Source: Amphimedon queenslandica
Lineage: Eukaryota; Porifera; Demospongiae; Haplosclerida; Niphatidae
Length of the DNA: 27,934 nt
Direction: 5' to 3'
Assembly: GCF_000090795.2 (NCBI RefSeq)
Contig: NW_003546347.1
Location: 72,583-100,516, forward strand
In this document: positions 1-9,458 of the stretch, piece after piece
How positions within the stretch are numbered: position 1 is the first letter of the stretch
How the letters are laid out: every line of letters begins with the position of its first letter
Notes under the pieces: model-generated
Database searches by the model: none
Seen by the model: only the letters and a program-made list of their open reading frames with translations
What the model was told of the DNA's origin: nothing
Position numbers and translations under genes: made by a program

Positions 1-880
1 GCATTTTCTTGCAAGTGAAAGACTTTTTGATGGCAATAAGTGCATAACTGTTGTTCATTTGTAGTATAGATACTGTGATTTGATTATTGAAAAATCAAAA
101 AAAATCTTAGTTACCCTTTAACAAAAAAGCAATAGCATTACACTTCGTTCAGTGCTATGCAGTATGTGATTGCATTGATCTTTCTGGAGCATCTGAGGTT
201 CCCAATCCACTTCATTACAAGGAAGTAGTGATAGGTGGTACCAGATTTTCCCATTTTAATTTCATACCGAGAACGTCAACTGAGAGTATTAATGGTACCG
301 AGTATTGTTCCAAGTACATGTAGTATCTAGCATGGAATAGCAACCTCAATGTAGCTATTTTTAATTAATTATGATTCAGTACTTATGAAGAATAATTAGC
401 TGATTATTTATGATTAGTACAAGTTATAATGGTTAATCAAGATTTATTGACTGTTTATTCTGGAACTGAAACCTTGGTTGGTATTACATTAGGATTCAGT
501 ACTAGCAAATCAAAAACAGCAACTGTGGAACTGGATACATTGGAACCGATACTGCCTGTCACTACAATGAACTGTGTGAAGTTAAAGTCACTGACTTGAT
601 AGAAACTGTCAGATGATATTTCCCTATTATCTAACTTATCTATCTTCATCAATTTAAAGTATCCTATAAAGGAGTTACCAAACTTTTTCAGATCTTTTGA
701 TTGTGCCACTACTGATCGCATTACACACATACTAAAATGACATGGCAGTAAAATCAATTACAGTTACTTTCACTACTATGTAAAGTCAATAATAATTGAT
801 TATAATATTTATAATTGGCACTTACATGTATAAGTTGTTTTTAGGAACCATTAGGTACCATTTTTAATGTGTTAGAAGAC
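1..880. other. AT-rich non-coding stretch, no gene recognised
   Basis: I see no supported gene here. A 100-codon open frame on the minus strand (455-757) has no recognisable motif and no splice context that makes it credible. The DNA could include the eroded 5' part of the DUF6589-like gene that becomes recognisable near 880, but I cannot show that. Confidence 0.5.
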
Positions 881-1870
881 ATGATTGAGATTTTGTAAAA
901 CCTCAACAAATATATGTATTGTCATACAGAAACTGTTGAACACGGAATGAAGTGATTGATGATGCAATTCATGAAATATGATTTCGTGGTGACCAACTTA
1001 CCAGAAAAAGGGTTGAAAATGCTAAAGAGGGTAGGAAGAATCATGCCAGTCTATTGACAAGAGAAAAAGGATTCAATTTTGTGACAAAAGCTAAGCAAAA
1101 TTTTCTTAAAGTAAGCTAAGGAATAAACACCATAGTAGGATTTCAGCAATAGCTGCTGATATTATTTAATTTTTATGCCAGTCAAAAATTTTTCACCTGT
1201 CTTGTTGAGTGCTCTGTTGTAGCTTCTGCACTGAACCATTGGTAAATGAACCATCATAATGATATGCCAGTCTTTTCATTGTTGCATAACAGTTTGTTGT
1301 CAGAAGACAGTGATGAGCAAAAGGATGTGTTCAATAAAGTAGGAAAGGAGTTTGCTTTGCTATACATAAACATTTTTGCCTACCACAGTTTAGAAAATCA
1401 CATTGATGATGGTAATATCAAGAATTATGCAGTAAAAGTTTCGTCTCAATAGAATGTTGTACACAAAGTAAAGTGATTGCATAAGAGAATGTGTAAAGAA
1501 CGGTTATTATGTTGCTGGAGGTATCTGATGGTTATGTTTAAGGTAAGAAGACATACGAATTACAGGACTGCAACAACTTATTTACTTGTACACTACCATT
1601 TCTTTTTGTTGCAAAGACAAGGATATCAACTATTATGTTTTTGTACTATTAAAACTCACATTCAACTGGGACACAACATTCCTTGCAAGATGTATATGGA
1701 ACACATGAATAGAATATGTAATGAGGCTGTAAGGCCACTATTGGCTATAACAAACTCCAAGCCATACAGCATGCTGCTAAGTTTGTTGGTGGAAATGATA
1801 CTTTATTGGATGACTATAACAGACAGTCAAGTTTAAAGGAGAGATCTGGAAAGCATACTGTTGCCAGCAC
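880..1870 (+). pseudogene. Decayed DUF6589-like protein gene (mobile-element-associated family)
   Basis: Three blocks read in order on the plus strand resemble the DUF6589 family, large proteins found in many copies in invertebrate and fish genomes and probably carried by transposons. Around 990-1090 there is a GDQLT motif followed by an arginine/alanine-rich helix. At 1246-1452 an open frame contains LLHNSLLSEDSDEQKDVF. At 1477-1860 the frame contains CWRYLMVMFK and, after a frame change, NIP...MEHMNR and the C-terminal stretch NKLQAIQHAAKFVGGND followed by a basic GKHTVAST tail. Stops and frame changes separate the blocks, so this copy is not translated intact. The assignment rests on my memory of the family's conserved motifs; its biochemical function is not established. 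No terminal repeats were found around it. Confidence 0.6.
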
Positions 1871-2409
1871 AATAAGGATTAGGAAATCCTGTTAAAGAAG
1901 CTTCAATATTTTCTTACTACAAAGGAAGACGACATTCCTGTTCCAAAAAACAGGCCAATCAATATCAATATCATTTTATTAACAAAGCATAGTCACAAAG
2001 TCAGGAATTGGACGATCGACCTATTCCACTTACTTGGAACATAGATACTGTAGACAGAACAGGATAGAAAGCTGACTAATGAGCAACTACCAACCTAGTT
2101 TGCCAGGTCAATTGAGTAGGAGGCTCAGCATTTAAATAAACTTAATCATTGAGAAAAATAATACTTAATGAAACTATTTGATGTTAAAAAACAATTCTGG
2201 TAAGTTGAAATGGCTGCCGTCATGATGCTGTAGGACAGAAAGAGATAGCCTAAGCTGCTATGGCTGCCAAGGCAAAGTTCATTATGCTTGTTTCACCAGA
2301 AAAAATTCGTATTAAAGAATGTGTGTATTATTACAATTGATGACAATGAATAACTAATTATCAATTTTAACATACGGCCAGCCAAGACCGACAGTCTTAC
2401 AAAACTTAA
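1871..2409. other. Spacer between the DUF6589-like relic and the BEL/Pao 3' end
   Basis: No gene is visible. The 3' LTR of the minus-strand BEL/Pao element would be expected about here. Its 5' partner is missing (the element is truncated near 7090), so there is no second copy to compare and the LTR cannot be delimited. Confidence 0.4.
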
Positions 2410-2660
2410 TTAAATGAGAAAAGAATGTGTCATAAATAAATGTATTATTACATGATTGTTTGTTTGATCATTTGTAGGAATTAGTATGGCTACTTTAGTG
2501 ACTGGCCTATTGTAGGTGCCATTAGACATCTTGATTGTTACAATGCATACTACTCCATCTTGTCCATGGTGGACTTCAATGATTCTTGCCATTGCTCACT
2601 GAATAGGTCATAGACCCATCTTCCTTGACAATTACCACGTCATCGACCTTAATATTTCTG
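2410..2660 (-). pseudogene. C-terminal IN-associated domain (DUF5641-like) of the BEL/Pao element
   Basis: The frame from 2592 reads ARIIEVHHGQDGVVCIVTIK, with NRPVTKVAIL at its end. This is the small beta-barrel domain after integrase in BEL/Pao, usually ending in R-P-V/I-x-K-L-x-x-L. The upstream block W-V-Y-D-L with a following basic residue pattern is present near 2620 but has stops. It is the last coding part of the element. Confidence 0.75.
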
Positions 2661-2699
2661 GTACACTTATTCCATTGTGCAAGAAACTGATATACTCTC

Positions 2700-3658
2700 C
2701 TGACCATTGTTTCCAAAAGTGGTTTAGTATGGATTGACGTAAATGCCTACGCTTCTGCAGTGTGAATGGTCAACTCAGATCAATAGAATAGTAGGGCTTC
2801 TAGGGCCTCCCTATCACAGAATGTCCTGGTGTTAGGGCTTCTATGCCATCATCATTATACAATTAATACGAGTAAGTGGTCCACTATTGAGGCAAGCCTC
2901 TATCTGTGTCAAGATGGTAGTCAGCTCTTCAAGGTAAGTGTGATGTTTGTAGTGACCTTCTCGACATGGGATTGAAAACTCTTAACAGTTCCTTCTTACA
3001 AGCTTCCGAAGTGTCTCTCTCTGTGATGAAGTCCCATTGTATGTTCTGATTAGAGCAGAACTGTGATGAGTTTCTGACTATAATGTTGGTTTAAGAAACA
3101 AAATAAGTCCTTCAATTCGGTGGCAGCACCAACAAAATTAGTTTGATGGTCATTCCAAATGACAGATGGTTTCCCACGTTGTGATGAATCGTTGTAAGGT
3201 GACAAAAAATACTTCAGTGGTCAGATCTGAGACTGGATCCAAATGAACAGCCTTTACTGACAGTATATACAGAAGCAAACATAAGCCTTGACTATAGTAA
3301 GTTTATGTACATATCCATACTTGACACTGATTTATCCAGCATAGTCAATTCCAACCTTATCAAATACAATATCAGGTGACACATGTGCAGTTGGTAATTG
3401 ACCTAACATTGGTGGTTTGGGTTTAGCTGATACACAGCGACAGATGAGACAAGTTCGAGTGATTGAATGAATAATCTGATGACAACCAAATATGTAATAA
3501 TGAGTCGAAAGTTGTGCCATGAGTAATGTGGGTCTAGCATGAAGGAGTTGGATGGGTTCAGTCATTATAATAAGATGTACCAGTGGACTTTTTCTATGAA
3601 GTATCACAGAATGTCGATTATCAAATGGCAATCTTGCATTCTTAGCACTATCACCCAC
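2700..3658 (-). pseudogene. BEL/Pao integrase zinc finger and catalytic core, decayed
   Basis: The 3658-3332 frame carries the N-terminal integrase finger: LLHARPTLLMAQLS, then CLICR about 30 residues on, then GQLPTAHVSPDIVFDKVGIDYAG leading into the core. The first His of the HHCC set appears to be Pro (TEP where TEH is expected). Past a stop near 3335 the core continues in pieces: LTIVKAYVCFCIY, IWNDHQTNFVGAATELKDLF (second catalytic Asp region) and IEACLNSGPLT near 2890. Stops are frequent. The integrase would join the DNA copy to the genome. Confidence 0.82.
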
Positions 3659-3859
3659 TCTCAGTAATCATCAATGAATGGATGTAGTGGTAGTGACCTA
3701 CTAGAGCGGGGAATTTCTCCTTGCCCTTAAAGTGATTATCTCTTCACCAAATATCTCATGAGAGAATGACAACCACTAGTTCTCAGCCATTGACAACTCC
3801 TGAGTTGATATGTGCAAAGAGAATTTCTCATTTCCTCTTCTGGTAAGTGAATTTTGAAC

Positions 3860-4310
3860 ATATCAGAGAATCCATGCAATAATCCTCTTCAATTGATTAA
3901 AATTGGAGTAACGATTGACAAGTATTACATGAGTCTTGATGTGTACTGAGGTATGAAGACATATTTCAGTACATTCTTCCTCATACTGATTTGGTGGCAA
4001 GTCCTTGGAATGAAGCCAATGTTTCCCCTCTTGTTCAACCAGGTGGGTCCTTAAACCATAACTCGTGGTCAAGAAATTTAAATGGAAGCATTCCTTTTGA
4101 GGCACAATCTGCTCGTTTGTCTGCTCCATCTATATGAAACCTAGAAATAGCTTCGACAATGTAAGATACTCTGTTGCACACATGGGTTTTGAATCTCTTC
4201 GGATTACCCAGCAGCCAGTTAAGCACAATGGTGCTATTTGTCCAGCAAAAGGTATCCCTCAGACTGAGTTGTAGCACTTACCTCACATGACCGAATAATT
4301 CAGCTAGCAG
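3860..4310 (-). pseudogene. BEL/Pao RNase H region
   Basis: Frames at 4277-4035 and 4129-3863 give FCWTNSTIVLNWLLGNPKRF, RVSYIVEAISRFHIDGADKRADCASKG and, after a frame change, the leucine/tryptophan-rich LWF..PPG segment. This is the conserved RNase H end of BEL/Pao polyproteins. The family has Asp in W-T-D-S-T; here it is Asn, which would remove a metal ligand. Upstream (4310-4690) the connection to RT is degenerate. Confidence 0.8.
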
Positions 4311-4689
4311 CTGTGCTGCACAAAGTTCCAATCTAGGGATAGTGAGTTGTTTGATTGGAGCTACTTTGTTCTTGGAGGTAAGTAAGGCCACATGAAAGTT
4401 ACCTCCATGTACTTGAACAGATGTGATGTGACATTTCTTACTAAAGTAATAGCGAGGAATGGGTACATTAGATAGGAAGTGAAGCTTATCTTTTCATCTC
4501 AATGAGATTTCAAGTATTGGAGATGGCACCATCTCATCCCACTCAATCTTAAGCTCCTACAGCCGTTGAAACAGCATCTTGGCTTTTATTATTGTTGGTG
4601 CAAACCAACCTAAGGTATCAAATGTCTTAGCTAACTCAGAAACTAGAGATCATTCAGTGATGACCGCAAGGGCAGACAGTTCTTAGTAG

Positions 4690-5960
4690 TCAATCAAAAC
4701 AATGAGCAGATGTGCTCCATTCTACACACAGTGCTTTAGTATACATCTTAGGATCAGTTATACCTAGAGTAGACACAGAGTCATGAAGCTCTCTGGGAAT
4801 ATGTTTAAGTGCTTCTTTGTCACTCGAATTCCACTTGCGGAGTAAAAACCCTGCTTGTGAAAAGAGATCTAGTACTTCCCTCTTGAGTTCTATCGGTTTC
4901 TCCATTGAGTCTGCTCCAGTAAATGCCTCATCCACGTAGGAATTTCAAGAAACTGTGAGGCATGTGGATGAATGAAAGCATGATTAACAGCATTTGGCTT
5001 GACACACAAATTAGCTATAAATGATGACACAGACACTCCTAAAGTCACACGTGTCATTCTGTAGTCTTTCAGGGGTCCTTAGGACTCTTTCTCCATGCAA
5101 ACCTGTTGTAATCTCGATCTGTGTCTGTGAATCTTACTGCTCTGTACATTCAACTAACATCTGCAACTAAAGCTACATGATGTGAGCAAAATTGCAGCAG
5201 TACATCAATGAATGGAGGAGTCCAACCAACAATGCGTCATTTAGTGAAACTCCAGTGAAAGATTTAGCTGAAGCGTCGAATATAGCTTGTGGTAGTACTG
5301 GTTCCTTACACACACTGTGCATAGGGAGGTACAACACCTGATTAGGAGGTTTGTTGAAATCAGCTTCATAAACTAGCTCTGCATGATCACTCTCAAAATA
5401 CTCTGGCAACTCCTGAAATTGTCTCTTAGTATTGAGAGAATGTCCATGCTCAGAAATCTTCTCACAGCTGCTGAACATGATTCACATATAGGTTTGGCTT
5501 CCTTCTTAATAGGCAAGGTACTACAAATCTGCCATCTTCAGAAAAATAATGCTGGGTACGAAAGTAGTGCAAGTAAAGGCACTCATCAGTAGACATAGGA
5601 GTCATTGTAGCTCGACTCTCTTCAGTTTTGCACAATTTGTGTAATAGATCATTACCTGATTGGACAGATGCATGATGAGTCACAACAGGTGCATGAGAAT
5701 CATTTTTATCAAAATCACTACCAAACTACCAAGCCTAGCTCTGTCTGAAAGACTATGGAGACCCAGAGGTCCTTCCTTCCAGCGATGATGCTTTAACTTG
5801 TACATGTATCTCTATGCCCAACAGAATATCAACTCTACCAGGCTGCTCTTATTGAGGGTCAGCTAAAGACAAGTCATTTAAATGTAACCAAGTTTTGTTA
5901 AGGGGAATAGGAGCTGAAGGTAAGTCACATGTTGTGGAAGACATACACTGAAACTACTTA
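4690..5960 (-). pseudogene. BEL/Pao protease-RT linker and reverse transcriptase, decayed
   Basis: Minus-strand translation runs from a post-protease segment (TCDLPSAPIPLN...GRVDILLGIEIH, 5960-5800) into the RT fingers and palm. Around 5460-5200 it reads AELVYEADFNKPP, VLYLPMHSV and FDASAKSFTGVSLNDALLVG, the last being the conserved first palm motif. Around 4940-4690 it reads YVDEAFTGADS, then GFLLRKWNSSDKEALKHI and YTKALCVEW. The catalytic box should be YVDD in this family, and here the second Asp is Glu (codon at 4927-4929). The stretch between about 5190 and 4940 is badly eroded. The enzyme would copy element RNA into DNA; this copy cannot. Confidence 0.85.
5928..5932. repeat. Left target-site duplication CATGT of the solo LTR
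   Basis: CATGT directly precedes the TG end of the LTR and is repeated at 6259-6263 directly after its CA end. Confidence 0.85.
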
Positions 5961-6258
5961 AATGTAACTAGTGCAGTTGTAATGTATGTACATGTAGTTG
6001 CTTAATAATAGTGTTAATGATTTATTATTGGTTATCTTAATTAGTGACACTTACATGTTCTGTATCATGCAAGCACTATGCATCACATTCTAGACTGTTC
6101 CATGCATGCACATTCACTATGATTCTAGAATATCCTTTTGTTACACTATATATTGACTTGTGCAAGTCTGTGAGTTGGTTCTTTTGTGTATAATAAAGTC
6201 AATTCATTGAATATTGTTGAGAAACTATCGTTAGGTGTTGTACCAAAAGTACTTATCA
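5933..6258 (+). mobile_element. Solo LTR (326 bp) nested in the BEL/Pao element, TSD CATGT
   Basis: The insert begins TGTGGAAG and ends ACTTATCA, so it has the TG...CA ends of an LTR, and it is flanked by direct CATGT copies (5928-5932 and 6259-6263). Taking out the insert and one CATGT makes the minus-strand BEL frame read continuously through the junction (VPHVTCDLP), which confirms the boundaries. It carries a TATATA box near 6150 and an AATAAA signal at 6192-6197, both in plus orientation, as expected for an LTR with its own promoter and polyadenylation site. No internal retroelement sequence remains. The family is unknown; 5-bp duplications fit Ty3/Gypsy or BEL/Pao elements. It is probably the product of LTR-LTR recombination. 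Confidence 0.88.
6192..6197 (+). terminator. AATAAA polyadenylation signal of the solo LTR
   Basis: AATAAA lies about 60 bp before the LTR end and about 40 bp after a TATATA box, the usual layout of U3-R-U5 in a short LTR. Confidence 0.55.
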
Positions 6259-6263
6259 CATGT
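6259..6263. repeat. Right target-site duplication CATGT of the solo LTR
   Basis: Second CATGT copy, matching 5928-5932. Confidence 0.85.
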
Positions 6264-6277
6264 TACATGAGGGACTA

Positions 6278-6655
6278 TTATTGCTGTGACATTAAACTTC
6301 TTGTGATTGGAAGAGATGGGGAAAATGGCAAATGAAGTAATTGGTTGCTGAGTTGACCGTCTGGTGAATCCAGCAACGCCTCATTCTGTTTTGTGCACTT
6401 TAGGCTTAGCACAGTGGTTATCTTCTTTGAGATAAATGATGCTGAAGCGGCACAATCTAACAGAGCATGTGCTTCTATGTGTGAGCCATTATGACCATGT
6501 ACTCTTACAATACATGTCATCAGAAAATGCATTAGATTTAAGGTCCAAGGCTGTGTGAGTAGTGATGGGTGCCCCAGATGCTTTTGACTGAGGGGTGGCA
6601 TTACAACTTGGTGAATCAGTGTATGATTGGGTTTTTGGCAATGCTTACACAGCAA
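6278..6655 (-). pseudogene. BEL/Pao aspartic protease region
   Basis: The open frame holds AHALLDCAASASFIS around residues 62-76, matching the retroviral-type protease active-site region (hydrophobic residues, then Asp, then a small-residue pair, then SFI). Here the residue after Asp is Cys instead of the usual Ser or Thr. The frame ends inside the solo LTR junction: the codons before 6263 continue in the same frame at 5932 and lower. The protease would process the polyprotein. This copy is a fragment of the decayed element. Confidence 0.72.
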
Positions 6656-6659
6656 TGAA

Positions 6660-7090
6660 CAGAGTTGCAGTTGTATGTTACATGACCGGGTCTAAAACAG
6701 TTCATACATTAATTAGATTTTAGTACTGATATCATTTAGTCACAATCAAAAGATTTAAACTTGGTATATGTATACAATGAGTGACTCACAGATTTACAGG
6801 CCAGACAGTTAATTACATCAGTAATAGTGGTGTGAGTCGTAATAGGTCCAGTACCTGTCTTTTTGTTAGCTTGAACATTAGGCTTCTTTGATTCTAGGTT
6901 AGAGGTCTAAGCAGCTCGTGCACAAAGGGTGATAAAATCCAATATTTTCTGACAATGGGGTACAGCTTGTCTCCTGTGTGTTTCTGCCACTCAAAGAGAG
7001 TGTTCTGATCTAACTCTAGCTCAATGACAAACGTGAGAATTGGTTCCGAGGGATCATACTCCATTGACTTAGAGCTCTGAGATGGTGTTG
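6660..7090 (-). pseudogene. BEL/Pao gag C-terminal remnant
   Basis: Minus-strand translation gives, near 7060-6990, a helical stretch with ELDQNTLFEWQKHTGDK, typical of the conserved gag segment that precedes the zinc knuckles in BEL/Pao proteins. Further on, CLACKSVSH (about 6810) and RPGHVTYNCN (about 6690) look like zinc-knuckle (CCHC) remnants. Several stops lie between them. The protein would bind the element's RNA in the particle. The N-terminal part is missing at the edge of the low-complexity repeat. Confidence 0.6.
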
Positions 7091-7330
7091 TAATTAGTGT
7101 CGGTTTAGTGAAGTAATTAGTTATAGTTTTAGTATTAGTTTTGGTAAAGTGGAAAAATAAAATTTAGTTTTAGTTTTAGTTTGAGGATTGGAATCTCTCT
7201 AGTTTTAGTTTAGTCTTGGCAATCCATTTTTATTTTAGTTTTGGTTAACAACCTATTTCTTTTTAAGTTATAGTTTAGTATAGCTCATTCTTTTAGTTTT
7301 AGTTTAGTTTCAGTTTGCTCTAGCTCAAAT
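7085..7330. repeat. Degenerate TTTTAGT/TTTAGTTT simple repeat
   Basis: Many imperfect copies of TAGTTTTAGTTT occur, broken by short unique pieces (for example GGAATCTCTC and GGCAATCC). It begins exactly where BEL/Pao similarity ends, so it marks either the breakpoint or an element inserted there. Confidence 0.75.
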
Positions 7331-7480
7331 TAAAGTTTATTATTATTAATGGAACAATTAATTATTATCATGGTTGAACTCAACCCCCTTGTTTCTTTAT
7401 TTTTTTGACAACCCAACTGTTTCTAATTTAATAGAATTATTTTTTGACTTGTTACAATTGGTTATAGGTGAAATGGAGTT
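7331..7480. other. AT-rich spacer before the tandem array
   Basis: No gene or clear repeat was recognised. The DNA is AT-rich with short T runs. Confidence 0.4.
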
Positions 7481-7690
7481 ACTTATGATTGGGGCTTACC
7501 ACTGTTCAGCACACTTGAGGTTGGTGTAAACATGTGCTTTAATGAATATGTAATTATTGCTATTAACTTAATTGGGTTTTTATGAATAAGTGATTAATTT
7601 CTATTAAATTAATTGGGTTAACTTGAAAACAAATTAGATATATTCTGTATGGATCTTTCTACTCCTTTTACAACTAGGTAGCATTTGCTC
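7480..7690 (+). repeat. Array unit A0, 3' part only
   Basis: About 200 bp match the end of unit A3 (10085-10283). Shared landmarks are TTGGGGCTTAC, ACATGTGCTTTAATGAATAT, TAAATTAATTGGGTT and a TTCAGAACA end. It is followed at once by the start of unit A1, as expected for tandem units. Confidence 0.7.
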
Positions 7691-8542
7691 AGAACACAGA
7701 TTAAATAAAGCAACAATTAGGTTTAAGAGAGAGCACTACGTCCAACTCTTGTCGATCAGAGTTTTTGCCACAGTTGGTTGAAGCTCCTAGTCTGCCTACC
7801 CACCTAGTCTTCTTTCCTGGCAATCTACCTAGCACCTTGTCCTCGACCTGCTTTTCATGAGTCAGAGACACCAATTGTCGTCATACCATGTGACAATATA
7901 AGCAGACTTTTACAATTACTGTGTTAGCATGAAAGCCATGGTGAACAGCAGGCTAGGCAGTCCAGTCGTGAGAACTGGAACTGGGGGTTGAATCGTTTCT
8001 AATGGCCAAACTCTCACCACGTTGCCTGGCTTAATAAGCTATTGTTAGCAAAATGGCTTGTACAAGTATGTGTGTGTCAATATTAAATAGATTAATGCAG
8101 CATTGTACAAGTGCTACAGTGGTGGGGAAGAGAGAGGAGGGTGTGATAACAGTGTGTGTGTGTATGACTTTGTTAGTGATAACCACAAGGTGATGAACTA
8201 CGTGTAAAAAAGATACACATGTATGTGTACATTGTTTAAATTGGAGGGTATAGGGTGTGTGCTTTCTCAATAGTGAGATTGAGTTACCACTGCTAGTTTC
8301 CATTACACTTCCTGGTACTTAGTTCAGCTACTTAGAGATTAGTGTTTAAGAAGTTTTGGACGATGTTGTCTGAGTGCTATTTGTTTATTACCAATTATGG
8401 CTGGGCTTTGGTCCGTCACCCAATGAATTATATATGTATTGACATGCATCGTTTGCTTAACTACATGTACCGGTAGGAAACCAATAGGGAGCTTATTTGA
8501 AAGAGCGACACTTACATTTAACATATGTTCAGACAGGAAAGA
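7691..8542 (+). repeat. Array unit A1 (about 850 bp), complete reference copy
   Basis: It starts GATTAAATAA, has the landmark CACTACG-CCAACTCTTGTCGAT near 7733, the conserved core (7951-8031), then GTACAAGTGCTACAG, GATACACATGTA, CACCCAATGAATTA, and ends CAGGAAAGAGAGAGA. The same landmarks recur about 850 bp later in A2. The 90-codon and 97-codon minus-strand open frames here recur as broken frames in other copies and are not genes. This unit has no insertion, so it serves as the empty-site reference for the CACTG transposon and for the Penelope insertions. Confidence 0.85.
7951..8031 (+). other. Conserved core of the array unit (hairpin-capable)
   Basis: This roughly 80-bp block is the best conserved part of every unit: GGCTAGGCAG, then a GGAACTGG box, then GGCCAAACTCTCACCAC and TGCCTGGC. 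Equivalents lie at about 8919-8998, 9756-9835, 15641-15645 joined to 21819-21898, 23180-23255 (5' end lost) and 24110-24190. Its two ends are inverted relative to each other (GGCTAGGCAG against TGCCTGGCT), so the DNA or an RNA copy could fold. It holds no open frame of note. Function unknown. Confidence 0.6.
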
Positions 8543-9458
8543 GAGAGATAGATTAAATAACGTGACATTAAGTTTAAGAGAGGACACTACGCCCAACTCT
8601 TGTCGATAGTCAGACATCTGTGTGTTGGCCACAGTCGGTTGATGCTCCTAGTCTGCCTACTAGCCTAGAATTCTTTCCCGGCTGTCTTCTTTGCATCCTG
8701 CCCTCAACCCTCTGTTTATGACTCAGAGACACCAATTGTCATCATACCATGTGATAATATATTATTATTATTATTATTACTTTACAACTTAAAAAGAACA
8801 AAGAAAAGGCAGTTGAATCATCGAAAGACCATGAAAGTTGAGGGTACAGCAAGCAAAGTTGGGATATAAACAAACTTTAACAGTTACTGTGTTAGCATGA
8901 AAGCCATGGTGAACAGCAGGCTAGGCAATCCAGCCTTGGGAACTGGAACTGGGGGTTACAATGTTTTCAATGGCGAAACTCTCACCACCCTGCGAGCCTT
9001 AAAAAGATGTAGTTACCAATATGGCTTCTACAATTATGTGTGTGTTACTAAACAGACTCCTGCAGCATTGTACTGTAGTGGGGAAGAGCGAAGGGTGCAA
9101 CAATAACCAGTGTGTGTGTGAATGGTTTTGTGGTAAACATGAGGCTATGAACCCTATGTTTCTATTGGATAAACATGTTCATTGTATATAATGAAGTGTA
9201 CAGGTTGTGTCCTTTTAATGGCAAGATTAGGCTTACCCCTGCCAGTTTCCATTATAGTTGGTACTCACTTTGCCCTGTTAGAAATGATCAGTGTTCAAGA
9301 AATTTAGACCATGTGCACAGAATATTATTTATTTATTACTAATCGGGGCTGGGTTTTGTTTGTCACCTAATGAATTAATTTTATATTGACATGCATGGTT
9401 TGTTTGGCTGGACTTTAAAGGGTAACACTCACATGTATGCTCAAACAGAACAGAGAGA
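8543..9458 (+). repeat. Array unit A2 (about 915 bp)
   Basis: Direct tandem copy of A1 with the same landmarks in the same order. It is longer because about 100 bp, including an ATT microsatellite (8761-8779), sit between ACCATGTGA and the CAGTTACTGTGTTAGCATG landmark. Similarity to A1 looks like roughly 75-85% by eye. It ends CAGAACAGAGAGAGA. Confidence 0.8.
8761..8779. repeat. (ATT)n microsatellite in unit A2
   Basis: Six perfect ATT copies plus one base. Absent from the same position of A1, A4 and A5. Confidence 0.85.

Larger units (their letters stand above)
2410..7090 (-). mobile_element. Decayed BEL/Pao LTR retrotransposon, 5'-truncated
   Basis: On the minus strand, recognisable pieces occur in the canonical gag-PR-RT-RNaseH-IN order of BEL/Pao. 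They are a gag end with a zinc-knuckle remnant (about 7090-6660), an aspartic protease (6655-6278), the protease-RT linker and RT (5960-4690), RNase H (4310-3860), an H2C2 finger and integrase core (3658-2830), and the IN-associated C-terminal domain (2660-2410). Many stops and frame changes interrupt the frame, so the copy is dead. The 5' LTR and most of gag are absent: similarity stops near 7090, where a TTTTAGT-type repeat begins. A plus-strand solo LTR (5933-6258) interrupts it. BEL/Pao elements replicate through virus-like particles in animal cells. Confidence 0.88.

Noticed and set aside
455..757. 100-codon minus-strand open frame
   Set aside because: No recognisable motif, no splice or promoter context and no repeat relative in the window. 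Open frames of this length occur by chance in such sequence.
1871..2409. BEL/Pao 3' LTR
   Set aside because: It is expected here, but no partner LTR exists in the window for comparison and no TG...CA pair with a duplication could be supported.
7951..8031. tRNA-derived SINE
   Set aside because: The spacing of the two conserved boxes is suggestive, but the A-box does not match the consensus and the B-box is imperfect. There is also no poly(A) or target duplication around the block.
8031..9106. Open frames on both strands inside array units A1 and A2 (also 21853-22560 and 22949-23529)
   Set aside because: The same positions in other units carry different or broken frames, so they are not maintained. 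They only reflect shared repeat DNA.
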